A DNA stretch of 64,000 nucleotides from positions 62,001 through 126,000 of the forward strand of contig NZ_JAJNMU010000021.1 in the NCBI RefSeq assembly GCF_022458865.1, in the 5' to 3' direction. Made by a program: the position numbers and the translations under genes. Of the stretch, positions 51,398 through 59,657 are shown one piece after another (the stretch's first letter is position 1; every line of letters begins with the position of its first letter). This DNA comes from Paenibacillus periandrae. Lineage in GTDB: Bacteria; Bacillota; Bacilli; Paenibacillales; NBRC-103111. Under the pieces are notes generated by a model that worked only from the letters and a program-made list of their open reading frames with translations, was not told where the DNA came from and ran no database searches.

Positions 51398-51858
51398 TCT
51401 GTCTGCGGCTGACTACTCATTAAGCTATAACGGAGAACGATAGTCCAGGAGCATTCCGCGTGGCAGCTCTTCGTTTTTGTTTATTAAAGTAACGGATAGT
51501 TTAAGATCAAACGCGGTGAGCCATATCATAAGTAATGGCGAAAAGTAGTGACGCTTTAGGGTACTAAAGGGAATATGGAATAGTGTGAATAAGAGCCTCT
51601 AATACCTTTGGTTTTAGGTTTTTTTGTCGTTAATACTTCCATTATGTGGTATTATTGGGTTGATTCATAGATATGGGTTTTGGATTCGTGAATAATATAA
51701 AAACACTGGTATTTTCGAAGTTCGCAAATAAGGTGTTATGTGCATTCAGCGCAATGATAAAAAATGAAAGGATGAGACAAGTGGGAGGAACAAAGAGGTT
51801 GTTCGTTTCAAAAGACTTCAAAGTAATGGCAATAGTTTAATTAGAAGCAGGTGATGTT
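51398..51858. other. Intergenic stretch with repeat-like motif and one hairpin
   Basis: At 51431-51455 TAACGGAGAACGATAGTCCA resembles the other cassette-boundary repeats. At 51599-51633 CTAATACC ... GGTTTTAG followed by TTTTTTT looks like a terminator. No convincing gene was found. Confidence 0.45.
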
Positions 51859-52338
51859 TTGCTATCGAAGTTAATAAACTTAATACCTCATGATTGGCTT
51901 GTTTACATGTATAAACATGTGCCTTTTAAGAAATTTAAGGACTGGGTTGTGTACAGAGCACAAAATAAGTTCCTTGTATCAGTATTAGGAATTATTACAA
52001 ATGAAACAGGTCAAGTTTTGTTATTAAGGCATGTATATCGTACAGAGCCGTGGGGAGTTCCGGGCGGTTGGATGGAATTAGAGAAACCTGAAGTTGCTTT
52101 GGAAAGAGAAATATATGAAGAAACTAAACTGAAAGTAGAAATTACCGGGCTAGCTAAAGCCATATTTGGACAAAACCCAGTAAGAGTAGATCTAATATTT
52201 AGAGGCAGAATTGTTAACGGGACATTTACGCCGAGTGCTGAGATTTCAGAAATGATTTATTGTGATATCGACGATTGGCCAGAAGGAATGCCAAATGAAC
52301 AAAAAAGACTAATTAAAGAGATGTTAACTAACTCATAA
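51859..52338 (+). CDS. Nudix hydrolase
   Basis: The Nudix box is GGWMELEKPEVALEREIYEE then TKL, complete except that the last motif glycine is Lys. An N-terminal extension of about 40 residues (LINLIPHDWLVYMYKHVPF) precedes the domain, as in several Bacillales Nudix proteins. The start is TTG at 51859 with GCAGGTGATG upstream. It is 159 residues. The substrate is unknown. The gene is AT-rich. Confidence 0.82.
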   Translation: MLSKLINLIPHDWLVYMYKHVPFKKFKDWVVYRAQNKFLVSVLGIITNETGQVLLLRHVYRTEPWGVPGGWMELEKPEVALEREIYEETKLKVEITGLAKAIFGQNPVRVDLIFRGRIVNGTFTPSAEISEMIYCDIDDWPEGMPNEQKRLIKEMLTNS

Positions 52339-52392
52339 GCTAAATCGAAAAGGTGCTAATAATACCATGTTCCCGCTGTGGGCCTTTCACCC

Positions 52393-52418
52393 CGTGGTCT
52401 GTAGAGGAAACGATAGTT
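52393..52418 (+). repeat. Cassette-boundary-like repeat
   Basis: CTGTAGAGGAAACGATAGTT followed by CAAG, similar to the motifs at 51431 and 50910. It follows the second Nudix gene. Confidence 0.45.
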
Positions 52419-52480
52419 CAAGTCAAACAGAAGTGAAATTTGGATAATAAGCTTGCAGGAAAGAAGGCACCTGAGTGAGA

Positions 52481-52724
52481 GTGATCGATTTGTCGTTGCC
52501 GATTGCGTACTCATGACCATTTATCCCGTCGACTGGAGGTAAAAGTCAAAAACGCATACACGACTTGCTATGTTGTGGCCACCTTTGTTGTCGGCGAACT
52601 GTCTGAAGAGCTTGAGCGGGTGTTGTTAGGTATCGGAATTGTGACGTATACGGGGAGACAGGGTTTGGATCGTCTTCCCAACGGAGCAGGGGATATTGAA
52701 CTCTGGGGAATTGGTTGTATTTGA
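52481..52724 (+). pseudogene. Possible remnant of a cyclase-family (arylformamidase-like) gene
   Basis: In frame from GTG 52481 the sequence VIDLSLPIAYS then a stop looks like the start of a cyclase-family hydrolase. In another frame (52503-52724) the end reads RQGLDRLPNGAGDIELWGIG, which resembles the C-terminus of the same family. The middle 120 or so residues would be missing. The reading is tentative, and the region may simply be noncoding. Confidence 0.25.
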
Positions 52725-52800
52725 ATTAAGAGTTAGCTGTAATTGACACGGAATAGCCTGAGCACTCCAGTCAACGAACGGAATACCTTACAATAGTCTA

Positions 52801-52992
52801 TTGCTTCTGTTGGTCATAGTAATCGGTATTTGCATAATTCTTATAGGTGAAGGGATAGGAGCTTACGCTAAAAGTAGATATCATCATCCGTTAGACAGCG
52901 GATCCTATAACTTACCCTACAGTTACGGGCTCGCTCGAACGCCCAGGTATCAAACACGCAACCGATACATCCCAATAGACTCTTATGAATAG
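52801..52992 (+). CDS. Small membrane-anchored protein of unknown function
   Basis: The ORF starts with TTG and encodes a transmembrane helix (LLLVIVIGICIILIGEGIGA) followed by a Tyr/Arg-rich tail (SYGLARTPRYQTRNRYIPID). There is no clear ribosome binding site, but the stop codon lies inside the first arm of a strong terminator, which argues for a real transcript. I do not recognise the family. Confidence 0.4.
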   Translation: MLLLVIVIGICIILIGEGIGAYAKSRYHHPLDSGSYNLPYSYGLARTPRYQTRNRYIPIDSYE

Positions 52993-53030
52993 AAGGACTT
53001 GGACCCTCGCGGTTTAAGTCCTTCTATTTT
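52989..53030 (+). terminator. Intrinsic terminator
   Basis: ATAGAAGGACTT and AAGTCCTTCTAT form a perfect 12-bp stem, followed by TTTT. The TAG stop codon of the preceding small ORF is part of the stem. Confidence 0.85.
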
Positions 53031-53396
53031 AGTGCGCCCAAACATTGGCGTTATCAATAGGGTTCAAGTCCTGAATTGTGAGGCTATAGTAATAGTGTGT
53101 TATACGGGATCTGTAGATAGGATAATGTTCTACTATCTGATATGCTTACACTATATTAATATAGCAAGTTTGAAAGAATGAACCGGAAGAACGGCCAGCC
53201 AACGCGTACCCTTGAAAGCCTAAAAAGATTTAACATCGGCACGAACTTCTACTTTTGGCGGAGGCAAATAGGGCAAATGAAGTCTTGGCCGGGACATTAA
53301 GGTATAATAAATTATGGGAGAGAACACAGAGGGTCCTGATGGGATACGATAGTTGTAGTTTGAAGTGTAACCTGAGAAAAAAAGGAGGCTGTATCG
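53031..53396. other. Intergenic stretch before the Rieske gene
   Basis: No gene was recognised. TATAAT occurs at 53302 but without a matching -35 hexamer. AAAAGGAGG at the end is the ribosome binding site of the Rieske gene. Confidence 0.4.
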
Positions 53397-55160
53397 ATGA
53401 GCGTCAGCTTAAACTGGATTTCAGCAGGCAATTTGGAAGCGCTTAAACAAGTGGGCACAAAGATTATACGTAGCGGTATCGCTGTTTTTTATCATGAAGA
53501 CCAAGTATTTGCAGTGGATAACCGCTGTCCGCATTTAGGCTTTCCGCTCCATATGGGGAGCTTGTGCGACGGGATATTGACGTGCCATTGGCATCATGCC
53601 CGGTTTGACGTCTGCAGCGGCGGTACGCTTGATCCGTGGGCTGACGATGTTCCGTCGTATGAAGTGCGGGTCGAGGGCGGCGAAGTGTGGGTAAATCCGG
53701 TTTCCAGAAGAGCGGAAGGCTCGGAAAAATATAAACATAAACTGAAAGAAGGACTCGAGCAAAATATTGGTATCGTCATCGCGAAAGCGGTCGTCGGACT
53801 GATCGAAGCGGGAGTGCCAGAACAGGACATCGCTCGCATTGGCATCAAATTCGGTACGACATATGGAACGGGCTGGAACGCCGGACTTACAATTCTTACC
53901 GCGATGGCGCAAAGCGTCGACAAGCTGGACAAGAACGGTAAAATACTCGCCTTGTACCAAGGCCTTGTCCATGTTGCTCGAGGCAGCTCGGGCAGAGGAA
54001 CCCGCCACTTGCTGTCGGCGTTACCGTCGGCAGACGTGCCGTTCGAAAGGTTGACCGAGTGGTATCGCAGCTGCATAGAGGTTCGGGATACGCAGGGCGC
54101 AGAGAAAGTGCTGATCACCGCAATTTTGAAAGGCATTGACACGAAGCGACTGTCGGAAATGATGCTTATCGCCGTAACAGATCACTTTTATTTGGACGGC
54201 GGGCATGTGTTCGATTTCCACAACAAAGCATTTGAGGTGCTGGTGTGGGCGGAGGTGTTACAAAAGGAGCGGATTTTAACTTCGCTCGTGCCGATGATGG
54301 CTCGTCCAACACGGAGCGAGGAGCTGCACCAGTGGCAGGCACCACTGAACCTTGTAGAGCTGATCAAGCAAGCAATCAACGAGCTGGAGCAGAATGCGAC
54401 TCAGCCGCAGCTCGTTGATGAGTCAACGGATGCGCAGCTGTCTGATGATACGGAAGAGCAATTACTGCAGCAGCTGCTGAGCGATAAGCCGGAGCAGACG
54501 ATCGCTTTGCTGCGCGACCTGCTCATCGCGGGAACGGCTCCGGCGCAATTGGCGCAGCTCGTTGCCTTGGCCGCCGCGGAACGGATCGTTCGTTTCCATA
54601 CGCAGAACGATTTTGGCGATTGGATTGCAGTACTCCATACGTTCACTTATGCTCACGCTGTACATGAAAGGCTGCTACAATCAGATGAGCCGCTGTTGCA
54701 GCGGGCGATATTTCACGGAGCTGCCAGCGTATATCTTGACCGTTTCTTAAACGTACCGACAGCTGTGCGTCCGAAGCCGTCCGGCTCCACCGCACCGACC
54801 AACCATCAGGAGCTGCTCGATTTGCTCGATCTTCGCCAGCAGGTAGGACCGGCCGCGCAATGGGTGATAAACTACATTCATGGTGGTGGTGAGCCAGGAG
54901 CGCTACTTAACACGCTTGGCCATGCGCTGTTGCGGGAGGATGCGGAATTCCATTCTTTCCAAATGTATGAGGCCGCAGTGACCGAATACGACCACTGGCA
55001 AACGGCGGCAGGCTCTTTTGCCGAGAAGGCCAAAGAAACGATGCTACTCGCCTGCACTCGATACTTGGCGGCACACGCGCCGACCGCGCGTGAGCTCCCG
55101 CATACGGCTAAAATTGCCTGGAGGCTGCATAAAGGCGAAAGGTTGTTTGAAGGAGAATAG
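53397..55160 (+). CDS. Rieske [2Fe-2S] protein with large helical C-terminal domain
   Basis: Residues 1-105 form a Rieske ferredoxin domain: Cys44-x-His46 (CPHLGFPL) and Cys63-x2-His66 (CHWHHARF) bind the cluster. The remaining 480 residues are helical and rich in Ala, Leu and Gln, with several His-containing motifs (TDHFYLDGGHVFDFHNKAFE; HSFQMYEAAVTEYDHW). The pattern faintly recalls questin-oxidase-like proteins, but I cannot assign it. A role as oxygenase or electron carrier is inferred. AAGGAGG lies 8 bases before the ATG. The gene is clearly richer in GC than its neighbours, suggesting transfer. Confidence 0.78.
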   Translation: MSVSLNWISAGNLEALKQVGTKIIRSGIAVFYHEDQVFAVDNRCPHLGFPLHMGSLCDGILTCHWHHARFDVCSGGTLDPWADDVPSYEVRVEGGEVWVNPVSRRAEGSEKYKHKLKEGLEQNIGIVIAKAVVGLIEAGVPEQDIARIGIKFGTTYGTGWNAGLTILTAMAQSVDKLDKNGKILALYQGLVHVARGSSGRGTRHLLSALPSADVPFERLTEWYRSCIEVRDTQGAEKVLITAILKGIDTKRLSEMMLIAVTDHFYLDGGHVFDFHNKAFEVLVWAEVLQKERILTSLVPMMARPTRSEELHQWQAPLNLVELIKQAINELEQNATQPQLVDESTDAQLSDDTEEQLLQQLLSDKPEQTIALLRDLLIAGTAPAQLAQLVALAAAERIVRFHTQNDFGDWIAVLHTFTYAHAVHERLLQSDEPLLQRAIFHGAASVYLDRFLNVPTAVRPKPSGSTAPTNHQELLDLLDLRQQVGPAAQWVINYIHGGGEPGALLNTLGHALLREDAEFHSFQMYEAAVTEYDHWQTAAGSFAEKAKETMLLACTRYLAAHAPTARELPHTAKIAWRLHKGERLFEGE

Positions 55161-55258
55161 CAGATGGGCACCCCGCTGGATCGTAGGAGCGCTTTGGCTG
55201 GTCCCTTTTTTATCGTGAGAGCATGTGACAACGATTAAGATATAAAGGAGACAGTAAC

Positions 55259-55288
55259 ATGTTGTTTTCAAGGTCAACGCCACTCTGA
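55259..55288 (+). pseudogene. Truncated gene start after the Rieske gene
   Basis: ATAAAGGAGACAGTAAC is a good ribosome binding site for the ATG at 55259, but the frame stops after nine codons (MLFSRSTPL). It looks like the 5' remnant of a gene once co-transcribed with the Rieske gene. Confidence 0.4.
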
Positions 55289-55367
55289 AAAGGCTTGAAA
55301 CAATGGCTGCTGATAGGTACGTTTGAAGTATAGCAAAAAACAGGTTAGGTCAGCATGGAACAATGGC

Positions 55368-55408
55368 AAAAAGCGGCTCTATCCCCATCTACGGAAGAGC
55401 CGCTTTTT
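55368..55408. terminator. Bidirectional intrinsic terminator
   Basis: AAAAAGCGGCTCT and AGAGCCGCTTTTT form a perfect 13-bp stem with A- and T-tracts, so it can act on both strands. Confidence 0.88.
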
Positions 55409-55414
55409 CTCGGA

Positions 55415-55713
55415 TTTCATTGAATGAAAGCGACAGACATCTTAACAAATTTAATGGTTTTTTCCAGATGTCTTGGTCTTCAGGATCACACGATCCAAAT
55501 TGTGGTATTATTAAGTTAACGAAGCGTAAGGATGGGGACTTGATTCATGTTGAATGGTTTACAGTGATAAAGCGTGAAACGCTCATTAATATGGACGGTG
55601 TTTGGAATTTAGTTTTGTCTTGTCAGTCATGTAACAGAGGTGCAAACGATAAGTTCGCGCTGCTTCCGGATATTAAATACTTAGAGAAATTGCATAACGA
55701 AATAACTTTTTAA
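55415..55713 (+). pseudogene. HNH endonuclease fragment
   Basis: The sequence NMDGVWNLVLSCQSCNRGAN, DKFALLPDIKYLEKLHNE matches the C-terminal HNH segment of nucleases often fused to helicases. The first catalytic His position is lost: IHVEWFTVIKRETL instead of a VDHF-type motif. The ORF extends upstream into a terminator hairpin, so its apparent start at 55363 is not real. It is probably a decayed fragment. Confidence 0.55.
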
Positions 55714-55885
55714 TTGATAGTCACCATCCATTTCGCGAAACACTAATTCTACAAACAGTAAAACAGTGAAGGACAGGCATGTGTTTCTTCAACAAATGAG
55801 CAAGACTGCTGTGAATTCATTAATACATCGTTGGCGGCCTCAATTTGAGTTAGCGCTAGTATTTTGATCAAATGGGGGGATATCG

Positions 55886-56203
55886 ATGAAAACTTACAAC
55901 AAACTTATCCGAGATAAAATTCCTCAAGTAATGGATACAAATGGCGTTACTTATATCATTATTAAATTGAACGACCAGGAATACGTTGAAAAGCTTAATG
56001 AGAAGCTTCAGGAAGAGCTTGACGAGTACATTGCCTCGGAATCTAAAGAGCAGGTTGAAGAGTTGGCGGATCTAGTTGAGTTGATATATGCGATCCTTGA
56101 AAACAAGGGTGTTTCAATAGAGGAGTTTGAGAATATCAGATTAAAGAAGAAAGAAGAACGCGGTGGATTCGAGGAGAAACTTCTACTTTTATCAACCGAA
56201 TAA
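55886..56203 (+). CDS. MazG/PRA-PH-like nucleotide pyrophosphohydrolase
   Basis: TYNKLIRDKIPQVMDTNGVT at the N-terminus and KLQEELDEYIASESKEQVEE, LADLVELIYAIL are typical of small all-alpha NTP pyrophosphatases (MazG / phosphoribosyl-ATP pyrophosphatase superfamily), with the metal-binding EExxE...E..D pattern. It would hydrolyse a nucleoside triphosphate to the monophosphate; the substrate is unknown. TGGGGGGAT precedes the ATG. It is 105 residues. Confidence 0.8.
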   Translation: MKTYNKLIRDKIPQVMDTNGVTYIIIKLNDQEYVEKLNEKLQEELDEYIASESKEQVEELADLVELIYAILENKGVSIEEFENIRLKKKEERGGFEEKLLLLSTE

Positions 56204-56697
56204 TTTTTATCTAGGAGGGTGAATTGTTGGGAAAGTATGGGACATGCTGCAGTAAAAGCGATATAAGTGATTGAATCTAAGAAAGCTGACTTGAAAAGAA
56301 TCTTTACTCTATGGTGTGTATACTCTACAGCATAGGGATGATTTTCGTGCCGATCTCTTGATGCTGCAAGTAGTAATGATAAATCTATAATTGGCTAAAT
56401 TGCCATATTAATTTGGAAAGTTACCGTCTCGCAGTAGTTTTTAACTACTGAGAGGCGGTTTTTTCCTTAAGATAACGAAAAATGTCGCAGACGGGTTTAA
56501 ATTTGTTCCTGAATTCCACCATTAGGATCCACTATTGCCCACTTAGGCAAAAGAAATCCCCCGACCTGAAGCTCACTTCTGGCAAGCCGCAAAGTATGGA
56601 GTTTGTGTTTGAACACATTACGGGAAATGTATTACAAATATCTAGAAAGAATATACAAATGTTAGAAAATGGTGTAATTTTGATGTGTATTTAGAAA
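56204..56697. other. Intergenic stretch without a supported gene
   Basis: AGGAGG at 56213 leads into a 15-codon frame only (from TTG 56227), perhaps a gene remnant. A terminator lies at 56423-56466. An ORF at 56482-56694 has no ribosome binding site and no recognisable features. Confidence 0.4.
56423..56466 (+). terminator. Intrinsic terminator
   Basis: ACCGTCTCGCAGTAGTT and AACTACTGAGAGGCGGT pair with few mismatches, followed by TTTTTT. Confidence 0.82.
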
Positions 56698-57477
56698 ATG
56701 AGTATTTTAGGGAGTGTTATTATACTTAATTTTAAGAACACGACAACGGAAATTTTGACTAGTGGGATTGATACAGTTATTTTATCAGTAGGAGCAACAG
56801 AACAATTTGGACCGTACTTGCCCATGCATTTAGATACGATTATCGCAGAGTTATACGCAGATGCTTATGGAAGAGAATTAAATGCTTACGTATTACCTAC
56901 AATCCCGTTTAATACCTCTGAAGAACATGCCAATTTCAAGGGAACAGTAACGGTAAGCCCCAATATTTTAACGGCTATGTTGGAGGAGATAATTTGCAAC
57001 CTACTAAGACAAGGTTTTAAGAAGTTTTTGGTCTGTACTGGACATGGGGGATCATATTGGGAGCGATCATTCGTCAAGCATATTAACTACAAGTACCCTC
57101 AGATTATCTTAATTTCTGCAAATCATAATAATCATATGGCATGGGAAGCGGCAGTTGAAGCGGCAGGTTTTCATGATTTGAGCGAAATGCATGGTGGGCC
57201 ATTGTCCATTTGCACAGCTATGTGGCTTTGTCCTGAATTGGTTAAAATCAATTCAATGGGATCTGATATACCTACAGAAAACCGTCTTTATGCTGATTAC
57301 TTAGGATGGGATAAGCTAACGCTGGATGGTTGTTGGGGAAAGTTTGAAGAAGGAATTTATTCGCACGAGGAACTGGCTGAAAAAGGAAAACTATTTTGGA
57401 CCACATTTATCCAAAAAAGAACTGAAGGCTTGAAACAAATCCTAGAAGAGGGATATCGCCGAAAAACTCAAGAATGA
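56698..57477 (+). CDS. Creatininase-family amidohydrolase
   Basis: VGATEQFGPYLPMHLDTIIA, NTSEEHANFKGTVTVSP, TGHGGSYWE and the metal-binding Asp, His and Glu residues are the creatininase (PF02633/MftE-like) signature. Members hydrolyse creatinine or, in other branches, process peptides and formamides; the substrate here is not known. The ATG at 56698 has no ribosome binding site. TTAGGGAG at 56707-56714 would fit a non-standard start at ATT 56719 or ATA 56722. The gene is AT-rich. Confidence 0.8.
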   Translation: MSILGSVIILNFKNTTTEILTSGIDTVILSVGATEQFGPYLPMHLDTIIAELYADAYGRELNAYVLPTIPFNTSEEHANFKGTVTVSPNILTAMLEEIICNLLRQGFKKFLVCTGHGGSYWERSFVKHINYKYPQIILISANHNNHMAWEAAVEAAGFHDLSEMHGGPLSICTAMWLCPELVKINSMGSDIPTENRLYADYLGWDKLTLDGCWGKFEEGIYSHEELAEKGKLFWTTFIQKRTEGLKQILEEGYRRKTQE

Positions 57478-57504
57478 TTCAATACAACGGAAAACGGTAG
57501 TGGA

Positions 57505-57531
57505 GGAGGCTTTGCGAAAGCTCCTTTTTTT
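57505..57531 (+). terminator. Intrinsic terminator after the creatininase-family gene
   Basis: GGAGGCTTTGCGAAAGCTCC folds as a short hairpin and is followed by TTTTTTT. Confidence 0.75.
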
Positions 57532-57766
57532 ATTAGTGTACTTTAAATAAGTATTTTGAGAGCAACTTAATAGCTAATTTTGAAGTCTTATTAGCAGGAA
57601 GTACGAATAAAGATGAAGGGAAATTCTCAACTTCATCTTTGACTTCATACCAACACAGCGACCTAGAGCCCTTTTTATTAAATTTGCTACTCATCTTTTT
57701 TGTGTGAAGGGAATACACCATCATCATATAAAGTAATGAAAATAGTACATTTAGGTGGGATATAGA

Positions 57767-58289
57767 ATGAAATTGAACGGTGCAACGTTTTCGGCTAAAC
57801 TAAGAGCAGTTTGTCTTACGATTCCGCTCCTTCTATCAGGATGTCAATCTCTTCTTTCAGATTCAACAAGTGTAAGATCCGATATTAATGTGCAAGAAAA
57901 GGATCAATCGGTTACAACAGGAGTACAAACATTGGAGGTTAAACCTCCGCCAGAGGTGGATATCCCCAATCTCCCCCCTGATAAGATTGTTGATAACCAG
58001 TTAAACCCGGAGATCGGGAAGCCAAAAGAAGAAGCGAATGTTCCCGATTTAACCAAACCACAAAATATCTCAACTCTGAAACCGGTTTATACAGTTGATA
58101 AGGGTGGGGTGGCTATCACAATTGATGATGGACCTACTCGGTATACTAAGGAGCTTTTAAAAGTTCTACGTGAAAATGATACTAAGGTAACCTTTTTTCT
58201 TTCTAGGACAAAACGCGGCTTCTTACCCCCAATCAGTGACCGAGGCTGTATATGACGGTAATGAAATAGGCTATCATTCTAATTCTCAT
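57767..58289 (+). pseudogene. Polysaccharide deacetylase lipoprotein, frameshifted and cut by an IS
   Basis: The lipoprotein signal ends at LLLSGC (Cys22). A linker rich in Pro, Asp and Asn leads to the NodB-type deacetylase domain: GGVAITIDDGPTRYTKELLK contains the first Asp pair. At about 58203 one extra base shifts the frame; in the next frame the sequence continues as GQNAASYPQSVTEAVYDGNE, IGYHSNSH, the expected second motif. The copy of the IS4 element then interrupts it at 58290. The intact gene would act on cell-wall glycans. Confidence 0.85.
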
Positions 58290-59532
58290 CAGACCTGTTG
58301 AATAACCACAAAATGGTAGAAAAAGAGCCGCCAAATCGGTAAAATGTTTGTACCCCTACAAACTCCCGAAAGGTGGCGACTCCATGAAAAAGTCTACCAC
58401 GATCCTGTCTATTCTTCAATCCATTTTGAGCCAAGAAGAGGTCGAATCCGTCGTCAAAGAGGTGGGGTACGAGGATAAAGCCCGTAAATTTACGGTACAC
58501 CAGTTGTTACAGTATTGGTGCACGGCGGCTTACGAAGAATGGCCGAGTTATCGCACGGGTGCCGATCGTGCATCCCTCAGTGGCTTACCAGAAGTTCATT
58601 ATTACCGGTTTTCAAGTAAAGCGTCCGAAGTACCGTTTGCCGTATTTAAGGAACTCCTTCATTTACTTATCCGTAAGTGCAACCGGGAAATTCGGCGAAA
58701 ACTGGCTTTCCCGAAGGAACTGCTGCTCATCGACTCCACCACGGTGACGGTAGGTAAAACCCGTTTACCCTGGGCTCCTTATCATGGTGAACGAGCAGGT
58801 ATCAAATTGCATGTGGCCCTTCAGGCCGAAACGCAGCAACCACTGCAAGTCGTGGAAACCGTCGGCTCCCGACACGACGGACCCGTAAGCGAAAGCCTGA
58901 CTCCGTCCTCTTTTATCCTGGTGATGGACCGGGCATATGGCAAGCTGGAGCGTCTGGATCGCTATAAAATAGAAGGACAATCCTTCGTCATTCGCCTACG
59001 CGACAATATCCATCTGGAAAAACCAAAAGCATTGCGTCGCCAAAGCCCCACGGATTCTCCGGTCATTCGCGACATCACCTGCCAGCTCGGAACCCCTCAA
59101 TGTCGTTCGGAAAAACGCCATCGGGTCGTGATCTTTCGAGATTTCGAAGGCCGTGAAATCCGAGTGGTGACCGATTTGATGCAAGTAACACCGGAGCAAA
59201 TCGCGCAGATGTACAAAGCTCGCTGGAAGATCGAAGTCTTTTTTCGCTGGATCAAGCAGCATTTGAACCTTACTACGCTATTCGGCACCACCGAAAATGC
59301 CGTGTATGGCCAATTATTTACGGCTTTAATGGTCTATGTTCTGCTCACCAGGTTGTTTGACGCCGTTTCCACGGGAATGCCTCGGCATGCAAGGCTCTCG
59401 TTTGTTCAGTTTTCACGCTTTTTCGTTCTTGGTAAGTTACCCGTTGAATGGATTGTTTGTATTCAGCGCTTTATTCAAACGTATGTCTCTGTTGAGATTA
59501 GAGTTACAAAATCTGGTTAATCAACAGGTCTG
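58290..59532 (+). mobile_element. IS4-family insertion sequence, complete
   Basis: Terminal inverted repeats CAGACCTGTTGAATAACCA (left) and, read on the other strand, CAGACCTGTTGATTAACCA (right) match at 18 of 19 positions. The 1243-bp element contains one full transposase. Direct target repeats are not seen: the flanks end in ATTCTCAT and start ATTTGCCT. So the neighbouring DNA was probably rearranged or deleted. Confidence 0.88.
58384..59520 (+). CDS. IS4-family transposase
   Basis: DDE residues lie in LLIDSTTVTVG, VMDRAYGKL and the signature YKARWKIEVFFRWIKQHL, which fits the Y-2-R-3-E-6-K motif of IS4. The 378-residue protein looks intact. AAAGGTGG lies 8 bases before the ATG at 58384. 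The stop codon lies within the right terminal repeat. Confidence 0.9.
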   Translation: MKKSTTILSILQSILSQEEVESVVKEVGYEDKARKFTVHQLLQYWCTAAYEEWPSYRTGADRASLSGLPEVHYYRFSSKASEVPFAVFKELLHLLIRKCNREIRRKLAFPKELLLIDSTTVTVGKTRLPWAPYHGERAGIKLHVALQAETQQPLQVVETVGSRHDGPVSESLTPSSFILVMDRAYGKLERLDRYKIEGQSFVIRLRDNIHLEKPKALRRQSPTDSPVIRDITCQLGTPQCRSEKRHRVVIFRDFEGREIRVVTDLMQVTPEQIAQMYKARWKIEVFFRWIKQHLNLTTLFGTTENAVYGQLFTALMVYVLLTRLFDAVSTGMPRHARLSFVQFSRFFVLGKLPVEWIVCIQRFIQTYVSVEIRVTKSG

Positions 59533-59657
59533 ATTTGCCTTGGAACTTGCTGAGTTTTTCAGGAGTAACTACTTAACACTTTATGTAACTCTACGAAGTC
59601 GATAAAGAAACACACCGGCGTTCTATGCCGACTTGCACCATAGCATTTCCAAACAGG

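Noticed and set aside
53031..53396. TATAAT at 53302 as a Rieske gene promoter
   Set aside because: No acceptable -35 hexamer at 16-18 bases; TTGGCC is only 12 bases away.
56309..56345. MerR-type promoter with a dyad (CTCTATG ... CATAGGG)
   Set aside because: The dyad and hexamer spacing do not fit a 19-base MerR spacer, and no MerR gene is near.
56482..56694. Plus-strand ORF of 70 codons before the creatininase-family gene
   Set aside because: No ribosome binding site and no recognisable composition or motif; it ends two bases before the next start codon by chance.
57533..57727. Minus-strand ORF of 64 codons
   Set aside because: No ribosome binding site upstream, it begins with three Met codons and runs into a terminator; it is probably chance in AT-rich DNA.
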